NCBI RefSeq assembly: GCF_905404315.1
Contig: NC_066294.1
Coordinates: forward strand, 8,705,501 to 8,769,500
Direction of reading: 5' to 3'
Source: Leptidea sinapis
Lineage: Eukaryota > Arthropoda > Insecta > Lepidoptera > Pieridae
Length of the DNA: 64,000 bases
Part shown: positions 27,501 through 42,500 of the stretch, in pieces
Layout of the letters: the number at the start of each line of letters is the position of its first letter
Position numbering within the stretch: position 1 is the stretch's first letter
Position numbers and translations under genes: made by a program
The notes under the pieces: model-generated
The model's input: the letters and a program-made list of their open reading frames with translations, nothing else
Database searches by the model: none
Told to the model about the DNA's origin: nothing

Positions 27501-30500
27501 TCGTTTTGTTTGTTAGGTCGTTCAGAAGCAGCTGGCCCTGGGGAGCCCCGTCCAGAGGTGAGAATCGTGGGTACCGACTACACGTGTGGCCAAATTGACA
27601 TCTTATATAGTTACGTAAGATAATACATATTATTCAAAATTTATTAATATTTTAAGTATATCGAATGTGAGACCATCGGAGCAATGAGGGCAGGTTACCT
27701 CAAGGCCCTCAACATCTAGGCAGAGAACCTGCCCTACTTATGTACTGCGTCTCTTAAAGGTCATAGGACTGGAGGATGTGATTTAGATACAAATTGAACT
27801 TCGAATATGCAAGGGAAATATCTAAACGTTGCTCAACTACGTCATCACAATGAGCATAGTCATCGGTAGGGCGTGGGCGTGCATCCGAGCACAATAGATC
27901 AACAGACCAGTGCTTCTTTCCCCAACAACAACAATAATAATAATAGTTCAAGTAACTGCTAAATATCATAGACACTACGTATACACACTTCAGTTATTTT
28001 AACAGCATCATGACGTACGGTATATTACTATGGAGTCATGCTGCTGACATTGATATAGTGTTTGCTCCGCAAAAGAGAGCTGTTCGTGCTATATATCAGC
28101 TTGGTTATAGACAGTCTCTCAAAGAAAAATTTAAAGAAATAAATATTATGACTGTTAATTGTCAGTACATTTATGAAAATTTAATAAACGTTCACAAAAA
28201 TCGTCACCTTTTTGCTCTTAATAGTGATTTTCATTATTATAACACTAGAAATAAGGGATAGCTTGTAACTAATTCTAGTAGGCTTCATAAGATACATAAT
28301 AGCTTTAAGGATAAATGTATACACTTCTATAATAAAGTCCCAGCCACTATTCAGGCATTATCTATAAATAAATCTCAATTTTTTATAAAAAAAATGGCTC
28401 TGTCGTAAATCCTATTACTCCACTGCTGAATATCTAAGTGATCGGACAGCCTGGGCTACATTGTGATTATTTTACAATATTGTATATTTTTATTGAAGAG
28501 CGCAAAAAAAGAATGCTGGGAGAGTTTCTTGCGCCGCTTCTTCTCTCTCAGAGCGCCATTTGTTTCCGAAGCGGTAGTAGTATCTAGTAGTGATTAGAAA
28601 TGTCATCAAAAAGAATTCTAAAGGAATCAATTTTGAGAAAATAAATGCTTTTTATGCCATTATAACAAGTTCAATCATACTTGCTTTTAAGTTGTTACGG
28701 AACCCAAGGTGTGGCACTTACTAGGTTTTTGTAAGTTAATTAAACATCCACATTGTTGGTAAGTAGTAACTTCACAAGAGTTAATATGTGTAATGAAGTG
28801 CGTATTGGCAAGTCAGTCAGCGTTAATGAGTTCTTTGAACTATGAATACGAGTCAGCATCGCTAATCACTAATTTCATAAGTTTGTCTAATCAGCCTGTT
28901 AGTGTTGGTGGTTAATAATTTGGTCACGGACAAACACCGAGGGGCTTAATGTTTATAAATATTTTATTATTGCCAATTTGGTGATTATAATTTTATTTTT
29001 GTACATGTTCTGTCTTAAATGTAATGCAATGTAAAGATATTATAAGTTTAAAATTACTTAAAATTAACGACCCATATAGCCCAGTGTTTGGTGACCCTGC
29101 CTAATGCTAACAGCTAACATTTATATGTTGAATATAAATGTTTGTTTCCGAGTCATGGATGTGTATATTTTGTATGTTTAAGTAAGTATATTGTGTTAAA
29201 TATATCGTTGTCTTGCATCCATAGTACACGCTATGACAAGATAATTTGTGTCAAAGTGTGTCAATATTACATTATATTATTATTATCACTTCTCCCTGTC
29301 ATATAATTCAGTAGTGACAAAGCTAAGATAAAAACAAACCCCCTTATTCATAATAGTCTGCTAACTTAAAGCATTGCTAATTCACACTCTGTCTTCTTCT
29401 ATTGACCTAAGTCAGAATGAGAAAAAACACTCCTTAGCGGCTGTTTTAAGTTAGCGGACCATTATGAATAAGGGGATATAAGTTATAAAATTGGAATAAC
29501 TTTACATTGCGTTTATTGATTACCCACGGTTTTACGGATTACGGATATTATTACAAGGATTAAGTCTGGCCAAAAATACAATTACAGTTAAAATCTATAC
29601 ATATAAATAAAATTGGAGTGTCTGTTTGTAATATTTTTTACTACATGTACATGAATATATATAGGTACGGGACTTACACCAAAATAACATTTTTTTTTAC
29701 AATTTTTGTCTGTCTGCCTGCCTGTTTGCTCCGGCTAATCTCTGAAATGGCTGGACCGATTTTGACGGGACTTTTATTGGCAGGTAGCTGATGTAATAAG
29801 GAGTAGCTTCGTTTATTTTAGAAAAATTCTTTTATTTTAGAAAAATAAAGTAGTGTTGCAATGTCCAAGAAACGGTCTAACCCTAAAAATAATTTATATG
29901 GGAAAACAACGTTTTCCGGGTCAGCTAGTAAAAAAACAATATTACGTTTATATTTGGAACCTGAACCAGCTGCTTAAAAAGAATAAAGTATTTCTGTTTA
30001 TGTTAAATCAACGCAGCGCTATAAAATACAAAAGGAATATCGTTCCTCTGTGTGTCTTCTACAGTCTATTGTACACGAGATAAAATAGTTTCGGCAGCTC
30101 AATGATAACCTCTTTTCCAAAGTCAAAATAACAATGTGTAGATTATTAACGTTAGAATTAGTTTTAAAATTGATAATCTTTCAATTTCATTTCCAATATT
30201 AAACTATAGCTTTTAAGTAATTTTTTTTTATGAAAATGAGCCGGACGTTCAACTGATGGTCTTGAAGGACCCAAAAATTCTGAGCGGCACTACAATTGCG
30301 CTTGTCTTCTTGAGACGTAATGTGTTAAGTCTCATTTGTCCAGTTATTTCACTACCCACGGCGCCCTTTAAACCGATACACAATAATGGTTATACATTAC
30401 TGCTTCATGGCAGAAATTTTCGTCGTTTTGGTACCCATAATCTAGCCGTTATCGGAACAGCAAGCATTTTGAACAAGCCACTCTCTTTAACTGTAGGCAT

Positions 30501-33500
30501 TGATTTAGGGCATGTCCTGTCTACCGACGATGAGCACCGAACTTCAGGTCTTTTTTGATAATATGCAGAAGCCTATCTCTAGCAAGAGCCCTGTGCTTCC
30601 CCGGGGCATAAAAACAATAGAGAAGTCTCAGGCACTAGGGTGTATGTCGTAAGAGGCGACTTAGGGCTTTAACAAGCTTTTTTATTCAAAAGAATTGTTA
30701 AAAAACGTTTGTGCGGTAAAGGTTACTATAACATAAATGACTTTATTAATGATACCACAGATTGGGAATGGAGTGACCGCCCTCAGGCTATTAAATAATA
30801 AGTTTAACTGTACAATATTACTTTGTAAACATATTTATTCGATGAAAAAAAAAGCCCGCTGAGTTTGTTGCGCCCATTCTTCTCAGGTCTGAGGCATTCA
30901 TTTTGGAATGGGTGGTAGTTTTTGACTTTCAATAAGTGATGTCACATCCAATTTTTAATAAAAATATTTGAATTTGAATAGCCAGTTGAAGGCTTCTTTG
31001 CACAGGATGCCGGCTAGTTAATGCCGCTCAGACTTATTAGATTTTTCAAGAATCCTGAGCGGAACTGTATCAGCTGAACGTCCTACTCGCCTCGTTTCTT
31101 GTCATACAAAAATGTCATGTTCGCTCCAGTAATTTGTCTCAAATTGTCGTTGGCATTATAATTATGAAAAAGCGGCGACAGCATCAAGTCTGTTACCGAT
31201 AAGGGCCACACTGTTAAAACGCCGTTGACGTGTCAAAGTTCACAAGATAACAACGGGCCGCTGGAGTCTACTTTATCATTTTTAACTTGTTCTTAATAGT
31301 AGGATCTAAGCACGATCTTAGAGAATATTCATTTAGTTTAAACACAAACGGCCGCCCGCTTCATATAAAAATAGCTCCTAAACAACCGAGCCTTGCTCGG
31401 ATTTTTAAGAATGTACAAAACTTGCATTAAAAAAACTAAAAGGAGATCTGTATTCGAATCGGGGTCTTCTGCTTTCCGGATCACCCAATGTCCCATCTGA
31501 GCTACTGTAGTCTTGTATATAGTGGCGAAATTTACCTTTGTATTCTTATCTTATTCTAGCTGTTTCTCATTAAAACACAGATAAAACTACATTTTTTAAA
31601 ATTGAAACCTCTATATCGATTTATCGACCCCGTAACTACCTGTACACTAAATTTCATTAAAATCCGTTCCGAGCCGTTCGAGCCGAGTAATTCTGCATTC
31701 AAAGATTTTCTAAAAATTACTTGCCTCGTCTGGGAATCGAACCGACTTAATTGTAAAAAAAACACACTCTTATGATGCCAATCGAAAGAATGGCCAAAAA
31801 CTAATATTTCTTCTTAAGTAACATAGTATTTTAAAAGAAATTTGTCAATTAAGTGGGTATTATTTGTAAATTAATCAATTAAATGCTCAAAATGTGATAT
31901 CTCTTGTCCTACGCAAATCGCCAATATGAGTCCGCTGCCTGTTGATTTTCTTATCATTTTATGGTGAATACTTGATATGATATGGCACAATTCTGTTTGT
32001 AACTCGCCCACGTTCTCGTATCGCTTTTTGTATAGCATATCTTTCACGTATCCCCAAAAGAAGAAATCTAATGGTGTAAGGTCCGGGGATCTGGCCGGCC
32101 ATCTAATCGGTCGATTCGTACCAATCCAAGTAGGAAAACATTCATTTCACGTTGTTCCTTTCTTTTAAAATACTATGTTACTTAAGGGTTATTAGTTTTT
32201 GGCTATTCTTCGATTGGCATCATAAAAGAAGGGGTGTTTTTCATTTTACATTTCAGTCGGTTCGATTCCCAGACGAGGCAAGTAATTTTTAGAAAATCTT
32301 TGACTGCAGAAGTACTAACTTTTAAAAAAAAACAAAGTCTTCTTTCAGTAAAATAGCCTATCTTCGATATTTAAGGTACTTTCCCTTCATGTCCCATAAC
32401 TTTGGGACACCTGTATATATATATATATATATATAAGAGATTTTGAACTGGTAATTGATTCATCACGAAATCTCAGAAACTGCAAAGCCTACAAACTCGG
32501 AATTTGGTAGTTAAGTTCTTTCTAGGACGTAGGTGTCAGCTAAGAAACGGATTTGAGAAACTCCTCCCCTAAGGTGGTGAAAGGGGGGGTCGAAGGTTGT
32601 ATGAGAGTTCTGTTTTGAGGTGAGAGACGTAAAAATCGACATTAAGGTTATTAGCTATAAATAATAAAAATCCGTGTGTCATTTTGGGAAATCCCCTTTT
32701 AGGGTGGTAAAATAGGGGGGTAAAGTTTGTTTAGAAAAGTTGTATCTATAGTTATTTCAACTTTAAATTTGAAATGTAGGTTCTATTATAGGTAGCAAGT
32801 GCAAGAAAAAAGGATGCTATAAAAATCCCCCAACCCAAAAGGAGTGAAATGTTGTATGAAAGTCCTATGTTTTTGAAGTTAGACACGTAAATACAGGTAG
32901 TTTCGGGGGCGAGAAATCGATCTTCATCCGTGTTTAAACGAGAAACAGCTACAATAACATTTGAATATAAAGGTAAATTTCGTCACTATATACAAGACTA
33001 TACTCTTATAGTCTTGTATATAGTATAGTGCTCTCTCGGATGGGACATTGGGTGATCCGGAAAGCAGAAGACCCCGGTTCGAATCCAGATGTCCTATTTG
33101 TTTTTTTGTTCAAGTTTTGTACATTCATAAAAATCCGAGCAAGGCTCGCTCGTCCAGATATTATTCATTAAAATACAAAATATTTATGCTACCACAGAAC
33201 TCCAATGGTAGGTAGTATTTTCTTTTAAACTTTTTAAATGATTAAATATATTTAATACTTTATTTCTTTAATCTAATAAATAAAATTCTCGTGTCATGGT
33301 GTTAAACTTTGAACTCCCCCGAAACGGCTTGACCGATTCTCATGAAGTTTTGACTGCATATTGGGTAGGTCTGAGAATCGGACAACATCTATTTTTCATC
33401 CCCCTAAATATTAAGGGTGGTCCACACTATTTTTTTTTTTTTATATTTTTGACATTTTTTTTTAAATTTGTTTGATTATGAGTCAGCATTAAAAAATACA

Positions 33501-36500
33501 TACAACCTCAAATTTTCGCCCATCTACAATCAACAGTTACTTTTGTATCGCAATTTTAATATCGACAATACAACGTTTGCTGGGTCAGCTAGTTTTTTAT
33601 AATTAAAACTAACGTTATTAATTAAACCTGACGTTTAGACAGTCCCTTTGAAACAGTTTTTCTGGAAAGACAAATAAGTATCGCCTTTGAAAGTTTGAAT
33701 GAAGTTTACCCGTGAAGTGAGTTTGGCATTTTCTGGCCTTTGTTGTGAACCTTTCTAGACGTAAAAAATACTCGAAAACAGGTTAGTTAATTCTTTGTAA
33801 ACAGGGACTAAAATAGTTATTTAATAGGGACTTGAACTGATTTTATTATTCAATGTTAAAATTGATAGTAAAACTTCTTGATCACCAAATAGATTTATAC
33901 CATGAACATTGTATGAACAAGTATATGGCTGTATGATAAAGTGGGCCGAGCGCGATCCAAATAAAAGAATATTGAAAGTATCTTATGATGAATTTAAATT
34001 TTAGAGCATTAGTAACGAGACCTAGGATACACTATCGCCTTTAAAATAGTTGTCTACTCCCTTGGTAAACAATCTAAATCGGTGCTATAGACCAGTGCCA
34101 AAGCCTTTGAAAATGATAAAAAGTGAAACAAAATAATAGTAGGATAAAACCCATTGGAAAAGGACGAGAATATAACAAAAATTAAGGGAAAAATAAATAA
34201 CGGGCGATCTCAGGTCGGGAAGTGGAAAAGGGAGGGTGTTTTAGGGTAAAAAACGGATTTTCTCGATTTACGGCAAAACTACAAGTCCTATGGCAAAAAC
34301 TTAAGTGGCAAAGTTGTAGGTAATAAAGAGATCTACAACTTTTGTAGTTACACTTTTTTCACATAACCTCAAAATTTAGGTGAAAAATTCAAAAAACCAA
34401 GTTTTTGGTTCTTTATTTATATCTTTTTCAAAAAAAAATTTTTTCTACGAAATTTGGTGAAAACTTACCTTACTATGTCCCAAATACACTGTAATTTATT
34501 TGATTTAAAATATTTATTTTTTCGCCTTATTCTAACTTAATATCAAAAAAGCACCCAAAAATTTTGGGGGCTTTTTGTTCGTTGAAATATCTACTTTCTG
34601 ATGGTGTAAAAAAATATAAATTACAATTGTAAATGTTCGGAAATTTTAAGTCCAACAAAAGGCATTTCATAAAGAATTCATACCTGTTGTTTCGTAGCAG
34701 CAAAAATATTCGACTGCAGTAGTCAATCAGGCAGTCTTCATCACCAGTTTCAATTCATTAAATGTATACTCAGTGTATACAAATGTTTGTTTATGCTATA
34801 TATTTTGCCGGCAAAATCTTAAAAGAGAGGAATTATAGGCTTTATATGTCTGCCTATTACTTTTTTGCCAACTGTACCTACTGCTGTAATCACAATTAAT
34901 ACCAGACACAATTTTAGATTATTTTCTCAACTGACCAGGCTATAAACAAGACATAAGGATAAACATAAAAACCACACCATACGTTGCAAGATTTAATTGT
35001 ACATTATTATAGGTACATGTGTTTGCAGTTTCTCCATTTCTAGGAAGACATATTAAATTTAACGAGCTTCGTTGCCGCATGACATCGCCGTTCTAAATTC
35101 GTATCTGGGCACCTTATTACTTATAGGAAGTGTGTGACAGTTCACCGACCTCAGCTTATCGAGATAACTTTAGAAATTTCATCCTGGAACTGCTCCGAAT
35201 TGCATCATGTACGTAAATACCATAATCGTTAAGTCACCGCGGCCTCGAAATATTAATTTATACGTATAGAGAGAGCCCCTTGCTGGTAGACCACTAATTA
35301 AAACAGGCCAGATTTATTATTGGTGTGGGAAATAAGCTACGAGTTACACTCGCGATATGTATGTCACTTTGTGTTAGTGTGCGTGCATTGCTCAAAATAG
35401 AGGTTAACTGTTAACCTCAATTTTTTAGACGTTTTCTACGGTAGAAAATCTTTATTTAGTACATAGTAAATGAGTAACAATATCTAATTCAACCAAAACT
35501 TGAAATATTACCACGCATAAAAGATACAACGGGCAGTTGTCAAATGCCTACCAACAGTTGAGGCCTACGCTTAAATCACAATGCTCTGTGTTAATATAAT
35601 GAATGAACGAATTCATTACCCGTATCTTATTACCATTTAAATATCAGGTTGTGAACGAACTTGTTTTGATACGGTCGACCTGACCTACTTCTGTAATGCT
35701 TAACCAACGAAAGTTAAATTCTCTATGTGTATGTCTTACATCATTGTGAATTCATTTGATGCTAACAACAGCTGTTTTCAAAATTATTTGATGATGTTAT
35801 ACTTAGTCTGGCCATAAATTCATTATTCATTTTTCAGACTTATACATATAATCCATTATGCAACCAATGCAGGCACTTTTTTGAATACTTTTTTTTTTAA
35901 TTTCTCTGCTCGTGTGTTATTCATTGTTCATTTTTTTCTTTATTATTGTAAACACTGCTGTTCCTTCCATTAGGTAAACTGTGGTAGACTATAATTGGCT
36001 ATGTTTTTGTATTTAACTATAAGTGATTATTTTGTATTAAGCTGTTGTCAACCCTATATATATAAAAAAAAATACACAAAGTAGGTATGAAGCCAAATTT
36101 TTGTGTACCGGGCTATAAATAGGTTACAATCAGAGGAAGGAATTCCTCTGTTTGTGACATTAAAAGATCCGGCTGTCCACGTAGTGTTCGTGGTCAAAGC
36201 AGTAAGGGAAAAAAATTCGAAGAAATCCTGTCCGAAAGCAAAAGATTTTATCTTGGGAGATGAAGATAGCACCTAGAACTATGTCGCGTATTTAAAAGAT
36301 GACTCAGGACTTGCAGCCACAGCAGAGATCACAGAAAAATTTTGTTTACGGATGAGAATCTTTTTACAATTGAGCAACATTTAAACAAATAAAATGACCT
36401 TATTTATGCTCAAAGCTCTAAGGAAGCTTCCCAATTAGTCGACAGAGTGCAACGTGGGCACTATCCGATTTCAGTGATGATTTGATGGGGTATTAGCTAT

Positions 36501-39500
36501 GAAGGAGTGACTGAGCCATACTTTTGTGAAAAAGGTATCAAAACATCGGCACAAGTGTATCAAGATACTATTCTTGAGAAGGTAGTGAAGGCAGTTAACA
36601 ACACCATGCTCAATAATCAAGAATGGTCTTTCCAGCAAGACTCGGCGCCGGGTCATTAAGCTCGGTCTACGCAGTCTTGGTTGGAAACGAACGTTTCGGA
36701 CTTCATCAGAGCTAAAGACTGGCTGTCGTCTCATCCCGATCTTAATCCGCTGGATTATGATATATGCTCAGTTTTAGAGAGTACGGCTTGCCTTAAACGC
36801 CATGATAATTTGGTGTCCCTAAAACAATCCGTACGATTGGCAGCAAGAATTTTCCCATGGAAAGAGTGCGGTGCTTCTATTGATAACTGTCCTAAACATT
36901 TAAAGGACTGTATTACAGCAAATGGAGAGCCCTAATAAGCTTTTTATATTTTAAATTACGAAAAAAATTGTATTTTATTTATTTAATACATCACAGAACG
37001 TATTTACACTTGTTATAATAAGACGTGGTATTTGTCTGTGTGTGTTTGTTTGTGAATTACCTTTATTTATTTATTTATAGGATAACCAGTAGTTGTTACA
37101 TTCTAATACGCTAATAATATATCAAATATTTACAAATAATGAGTTGAATGTACAACAAATTAAGGTGTCACAACATGCACAGTCTTTGCTTCCGTGACCT
37201 CTATTTATACTTTTTTTTTTTATGGAATAGGAGGACAAACGAGCGTACGGGTCACCTGGTGTTAAGTGATCACCGCCGCCCACACTCTCCTGCAACACCA
37301 GAGGAATCACAAGAGCGTTGCCGGCCTTTAAGGAAGGTGTACGCGCTTTTCTTGAAGGTACCCATGTCGTATCGTCCCGGAAACACCGCACAAGGAAGCT
37401 CATTCCACAGCTTCGTGGTACGAGGAAGAAAGCTCCTTGAAAACCGCACTGTGGAGGACCGCCACACATCCAGATGGTGGGGATGATATCGTAACTTGTG
37501 GCGTGTCGTGCGAAGGTGAAATTTCACCTATTTATACTTCCTTTAGATTTTTATTAACAACCCTTATATATATTTCTGAATGAAGTATGCAACAAGTCCA
37601 CGCATGCACCTTGATAACTTGAAGAATTGGCAACAAGATAATATCACAGAAGAGAACAACAAAAGCTGCGCTCACTGTTCAGTTTTTTGTTACAACTTCT
37701 CATGACTCATGTGTCGAGCACGTGTTAGGGTCACACGGCCAAACATCTTTACTACGTACTATGTAATTACGCTCACAGTGTGAGATTGCTTTGTCATTTG
37801 CTTTCATTGTCAAAAGTAGTAATTACTTTCGAAATAACAATTCCAGGTACCGAGGCAGTTATATTACTATTGATAATTACGAAAATTTTATATACTTTTT
37901 GCACTTAATAGTTATTTTCATTAATATAACACCAGAAATGAAGGATTGCTTGTCACTAATTCTAGTAGGCTTCATAAGATAGATACATAATAGCTTTAAG
38001 AGTTAAAATGACTTTTACAATAAAGTCCCAACCACTGTTAAGGCATTATTTATAAATAAATTTAAATGTTTTATTCATAAATGGCTCTGTCGTATGTCCT
38101 ACTTCTCCACAGCTGAATATCTAAGTGATCGGACAGCCTGTGTTTAGATTATGATTATATTATAGTAATAGCAATGACAGTACAATTTTGTATATTTTAT
38201 TAAAAAGACCGCAAAAAAAAGAATGTTGGGAGTTTTTTGTGCCTCTTTTTCTCTCTCAGAGCGCCATTTGTTCCCGAAGCGGTAGTAGTATTAGAACTGA
38301 CATCAAAAAGAATTCTAAAGATCAAATTCGATCAAATAATTACTAAGCATTCACTTCTGATTGGCTGTTACCTCTCTGCGCACATTCCTTACGGCAGACA
38401 GTATCACTTTCATCGATCAACGCTATGGACAGCAATGCTATCATTGGTGAACACAACACACGTTTGCAGCTCTGACGAAGGCCATCTCGAACGGAACAAT
38501 TACTAATTACTTTCTCGTTGTAGAAAAAAACTGGGGTACAATAACTACAATATATACAATAATTTACCAGTGTGAGGTTCCTTTACACAGGATGCCGGCT
38601 AGATTATGGGTACCACAACGGCGCCTATTTGTATGAATGTGTAAGCATTATTGTGTTTCTATCGGAAGGGCGCCGTAGCTAGTGAAATTACTGGGCAAAT
38701 GAGAGTTAAAATTTTATATCTCAAGGTGACGAACGCAATTATAGTGCCGCTCAGAATTTTTGTGTTGTAATGCACTGCATTGTAATGGACAGAACTTCCT
38801 GATCGTCTCATCCAGTAAGTAACAGTAAGCTGTTAAAAAAATCTCAAAGACGTCATACAGCCTGTCCTCACGTCATCGCGTGCCATTATAAAGGCAGTAG
38901 TCCACTGACCTGCGCTGCGCGTGGTGCGCCGCCCTCAGAACATGCGCCGCACTGGTGAGTCGCTCCGCCCACCTCTCCGCCTCCCCGCCCGCCCCTAGCG
39001 ACCACACCACCCATTGTTGCTCCTCCACCTGCACGTGCAAATGCCAATCAAAAAAAAAGTGTGTGTACTCATGTATGTATACACCGCAAGAAGTTACTTA
39101 CGCTTACTTCTTTGGCGTAACAAAGCAAAAATTTATTAAAATTATTTATTGCTGCTATTCTACATTTGTAGAAAGAACAATATTGTAATAATCTTGCAAA
39201 GATAGCTTTGACAATTAATTATTGAATAACGAATACGGCTGTATGGACTTGAACCTTTTGCCTGTCCTAATAATGGACGAAGAAACCAAAAGATAAATAA
39301 CGAATGTAGCAAACGTCAGAAAATTTTAGAAACCACCTTCACCCTCCAATTTTAGGAACCAAATTACAGATCACGTTTTCATCGGTTTTTTTTGCGGTTG
39401 AAATGAGTCAAAATAATTATTGCCATAGTCGTCATTATGAAATTTAGCGCCACTTACTGCCTCGGACGTGGTATTTTCTGTAGACAGATGGTTTTTGGCA

Positions 39501-42500
39501 AAATTTACTGACAGTATCCTCTTCTTTTTAGGTTTGTGTAGTTTTGGGTTTTAAATTAGAGATTATTGGATCCCAGGTGTTAGATAATTTTAGACCGTCT
39601 TCCATATTTTGTTATTTAATTTCAATAGATTCACGTACCAGTCTTGGGAGAAATCTATTCTCTTTTACCAAAACTTTTTGTTGGTCGAAGCGGATGTAGT
39701 GGTTTGGACGGTCTGTTATGAGTTCACATACAGCTGACTTACGGCCGTTCCCAATATACTATCCACAGATAGAGATAAATTACTACTACCGTCCATAAGT
39801 TCATTGGGACAGAAAGGTCAACGATAGTTGCGATTTTTTATCTCAAGTAGGATGCAACCGGAGATAGACTGAATATTGGGAACGGCCGTTAGAGTGACGT
39901 CTGTGTTTGATATCCGCAATGTGTTCTTTACGTCGGCTTGAGATATTGGGTTTGGTTTGCCCAATGTAAGACAGGCCACAGTCATACTAACCTTAGTGGT
40001 TAGATCCTTGAAGTCTTTCACGAGGGGCGTCAGTTTCGTGTGCTTGTCGGAATGATAGGTGATGGGGAGCCTGGCTCCAGCATACCACAGCTCCAGCTCG
40101 TTGAGCGCACCCCGTACTGCCGCCTCACTGCTAGCAGATAAGCTCAGCTTCTACACCACCAATGAGAATTATGTCAGTATTAAAGTCAAAGTCAAAGGTA
40201 TTTTATTCACGTAAAATACAAAAGATTGCCCGTCAACGTCAATCACTAGAAATACAATTCAGATACATGTTAATTACACAAAAGTTTAAACATATACCAA
40301 CCATGAAATCCATAAAAAAACAACTATAATACTATTCAATTCCATATTGTAATATCATTTACGTAATCTTAATAATAAGCCTTCGACATAAGTCTGCGTT
40401 TAATAAAAGATTTAAATTTATTTATTGATAATTCAGATACCTACAATTTTTGGTAATTTATTGTTAAATTTAATACCATTGCATGCAAAAGAGTTGTTTA
40501 TTTTACAGAACCTAGTAATATAAGGATACTCTATAAGGAAAATAATCAAGTAATTAACGTCTTTAAATGATGAAATGTTTCTAAACAACGATTTACTATT
40601 AATATAAAAACCATTGAGATTAATTTCAACTCTTGGGTAATGGCACTCGAAACAAATGGCCTCAAAATTAGTAGAAGCAAGATAGAACACATGCCGTGCG
40701 TTTTTGATGACACAGATGCAGATAATATACACATTTCTAAAGGAAGAACGGTACTGCGCAATGTGAAACATTTAAAATATTAAGAATCAATTATCAGTAA
40801 CGACGGAAAAATTTATAAAGATGTCACTCACTGAACTACAACTGGATGGCTGAAGTGTAGACAACTCACAGGCGTTGTTTTTTTTTTAATGAAATAGGAG
40901 GACAATCGAGCGTACGGGTCGCCTGTTGTTAAGTGATCACCGCCGCCCACAATCTCTTGCAACACCAGAGGAATCACAAGAGCGTTGCCGGCCTTTAAGG
41001 AAGGTGTACGCGCTTTTTTTGAAGGTACCCATGTCGTATCGTCCCGGAAACACCGCACAAGGAAGCTCATTCCACAGCTTTGTAGTACGTGGAAGAAAGC
41101 TTTGACGTTATGTGTCAAAAATCATGCAATGATTTGGGAAGAACTTGTACATTCTGTTTCATTATGACTATAAGTAGTTACTCATATAATGTACAATATA
41201 TACCGAACCTTGCTTGGATTTTTAAGAAGGTAAAAAACCTGAACAAAAAATAACTAATAGGACATCTGGATTCGAACCGGGGTCTTAATTGAAACCCAGC
41301 TAGATTGATTTATCGCCCCTGAATAAATATATACAAAAAATGCTCGTTTAAAGATATAAGATATAAGTTCTAAAAGATAATAAAGATATACATCAAGCAT
41401 GTATCGCAACGATTTTATTGAATAAATAAATATATCTTGTACAATATACAATTTTTTGCTATTAAAAAAAGTTCATAGAAGTTTTATCTCTAATATGGGA
41501 TTATAATTAACATTCTTAACAAGCGTATATGAATGACGTATTAAACCTCAGATAAGTCATCATGAATAAGCCCATTATAATTTAAAATACCTCACCTGCA
41601 GCGCTTTCATCTGTTTCTTTATATTGAGTGCAACAGACAGAAAATCTTTCAGCAGCAACGTATCAGGTTTCTTGTACTCCATCTCTACCAGGTTGAACAC
41701 TTGTTGCCAATGCATCTCAGTGAAATCCAATCCGCGGACGTACTTCAGCACACTCGTGATGTCCTGGTACATAAGGGGAGCACATTACTAACGACTCTTA
41801 GGAAAGAGTTGTCTCTTAGTATCATAGACTTAGAATATGGGAGTGCCATCTGAGGGAGGCTCCTTTGCACCGGATGCCGGCTATTATGGGTACCACAACG
41901 GCGCCTATTTCTGCCGTGAAGCAGTAATGTGTAAGCATAACTGTGTTTCGGTCTGAAGGGCGCCGTAGCTAGTGAAATTACTGGGCAAATGAGACATAAC
42001 AACTTATGTCTCAAGGTGACGAGCGCAGATGTAGTGCCGTTCAGATTTGTTGGGTTGCTCGCCTCGTCCCTTATTTTCATAAAAAAAATATACTACCTGA
42101 CAGCCCGATAAGCTTGTTCAATTTTGATTTGTCAACGTGTGCGTTGGTTAGTGTATAGCTTAGTTAAATTCTATGGAGCTAATATCATTTTTTTTTATTA
42201 ATAGGAAGCCAACGCTATATGTCATCTGTGGCTGTAGTAAGAATTTCCTTTTCTATCTTCCTGTATCTCCGCTAAAGGTGTTCTTCTCTGTCGCGCGCTT
42301 TTTTGTCTTTACGCTACCTTATTTTATCTATCTACATAGTACACTGTAAGTCGTGTTGTTTGACTACATAATATTATGATACCTCATTCGCATACAGCGA
42401 ATAAAGGCCCTATATTCATTTATTATTCCTTTACTTTCCTCGCCACACACTCATTTTCGTTCATAGCTTTCTTTAGCTGTCGCCATTGAGTAAAATAAAC

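Larger units (their letters stand above)
31365..33160. repeat. Pair of inverted SINE-like arms around transposon sequence
   Basis: 31365-31580 and 32925-33160 are inverted copies of one sequence: CCGAGCAAGGCTCG near the outer ends, GACATTGGGTGATCCGGAAA, CCGGTTCGAATCC (B-box-like), GTCTTGTATATAGT, and GAGAAACAGCTA at the inner ends. 31600-32430 between them holds a DNA transposon relic. A third, truncated arm is at 41190-41290. Confidence 0.55.

Noticed and set aside
36080..36950. Functional DD37D transposase gene
   Set aside because: At least three in-frame stops interrupt the catalytic region.
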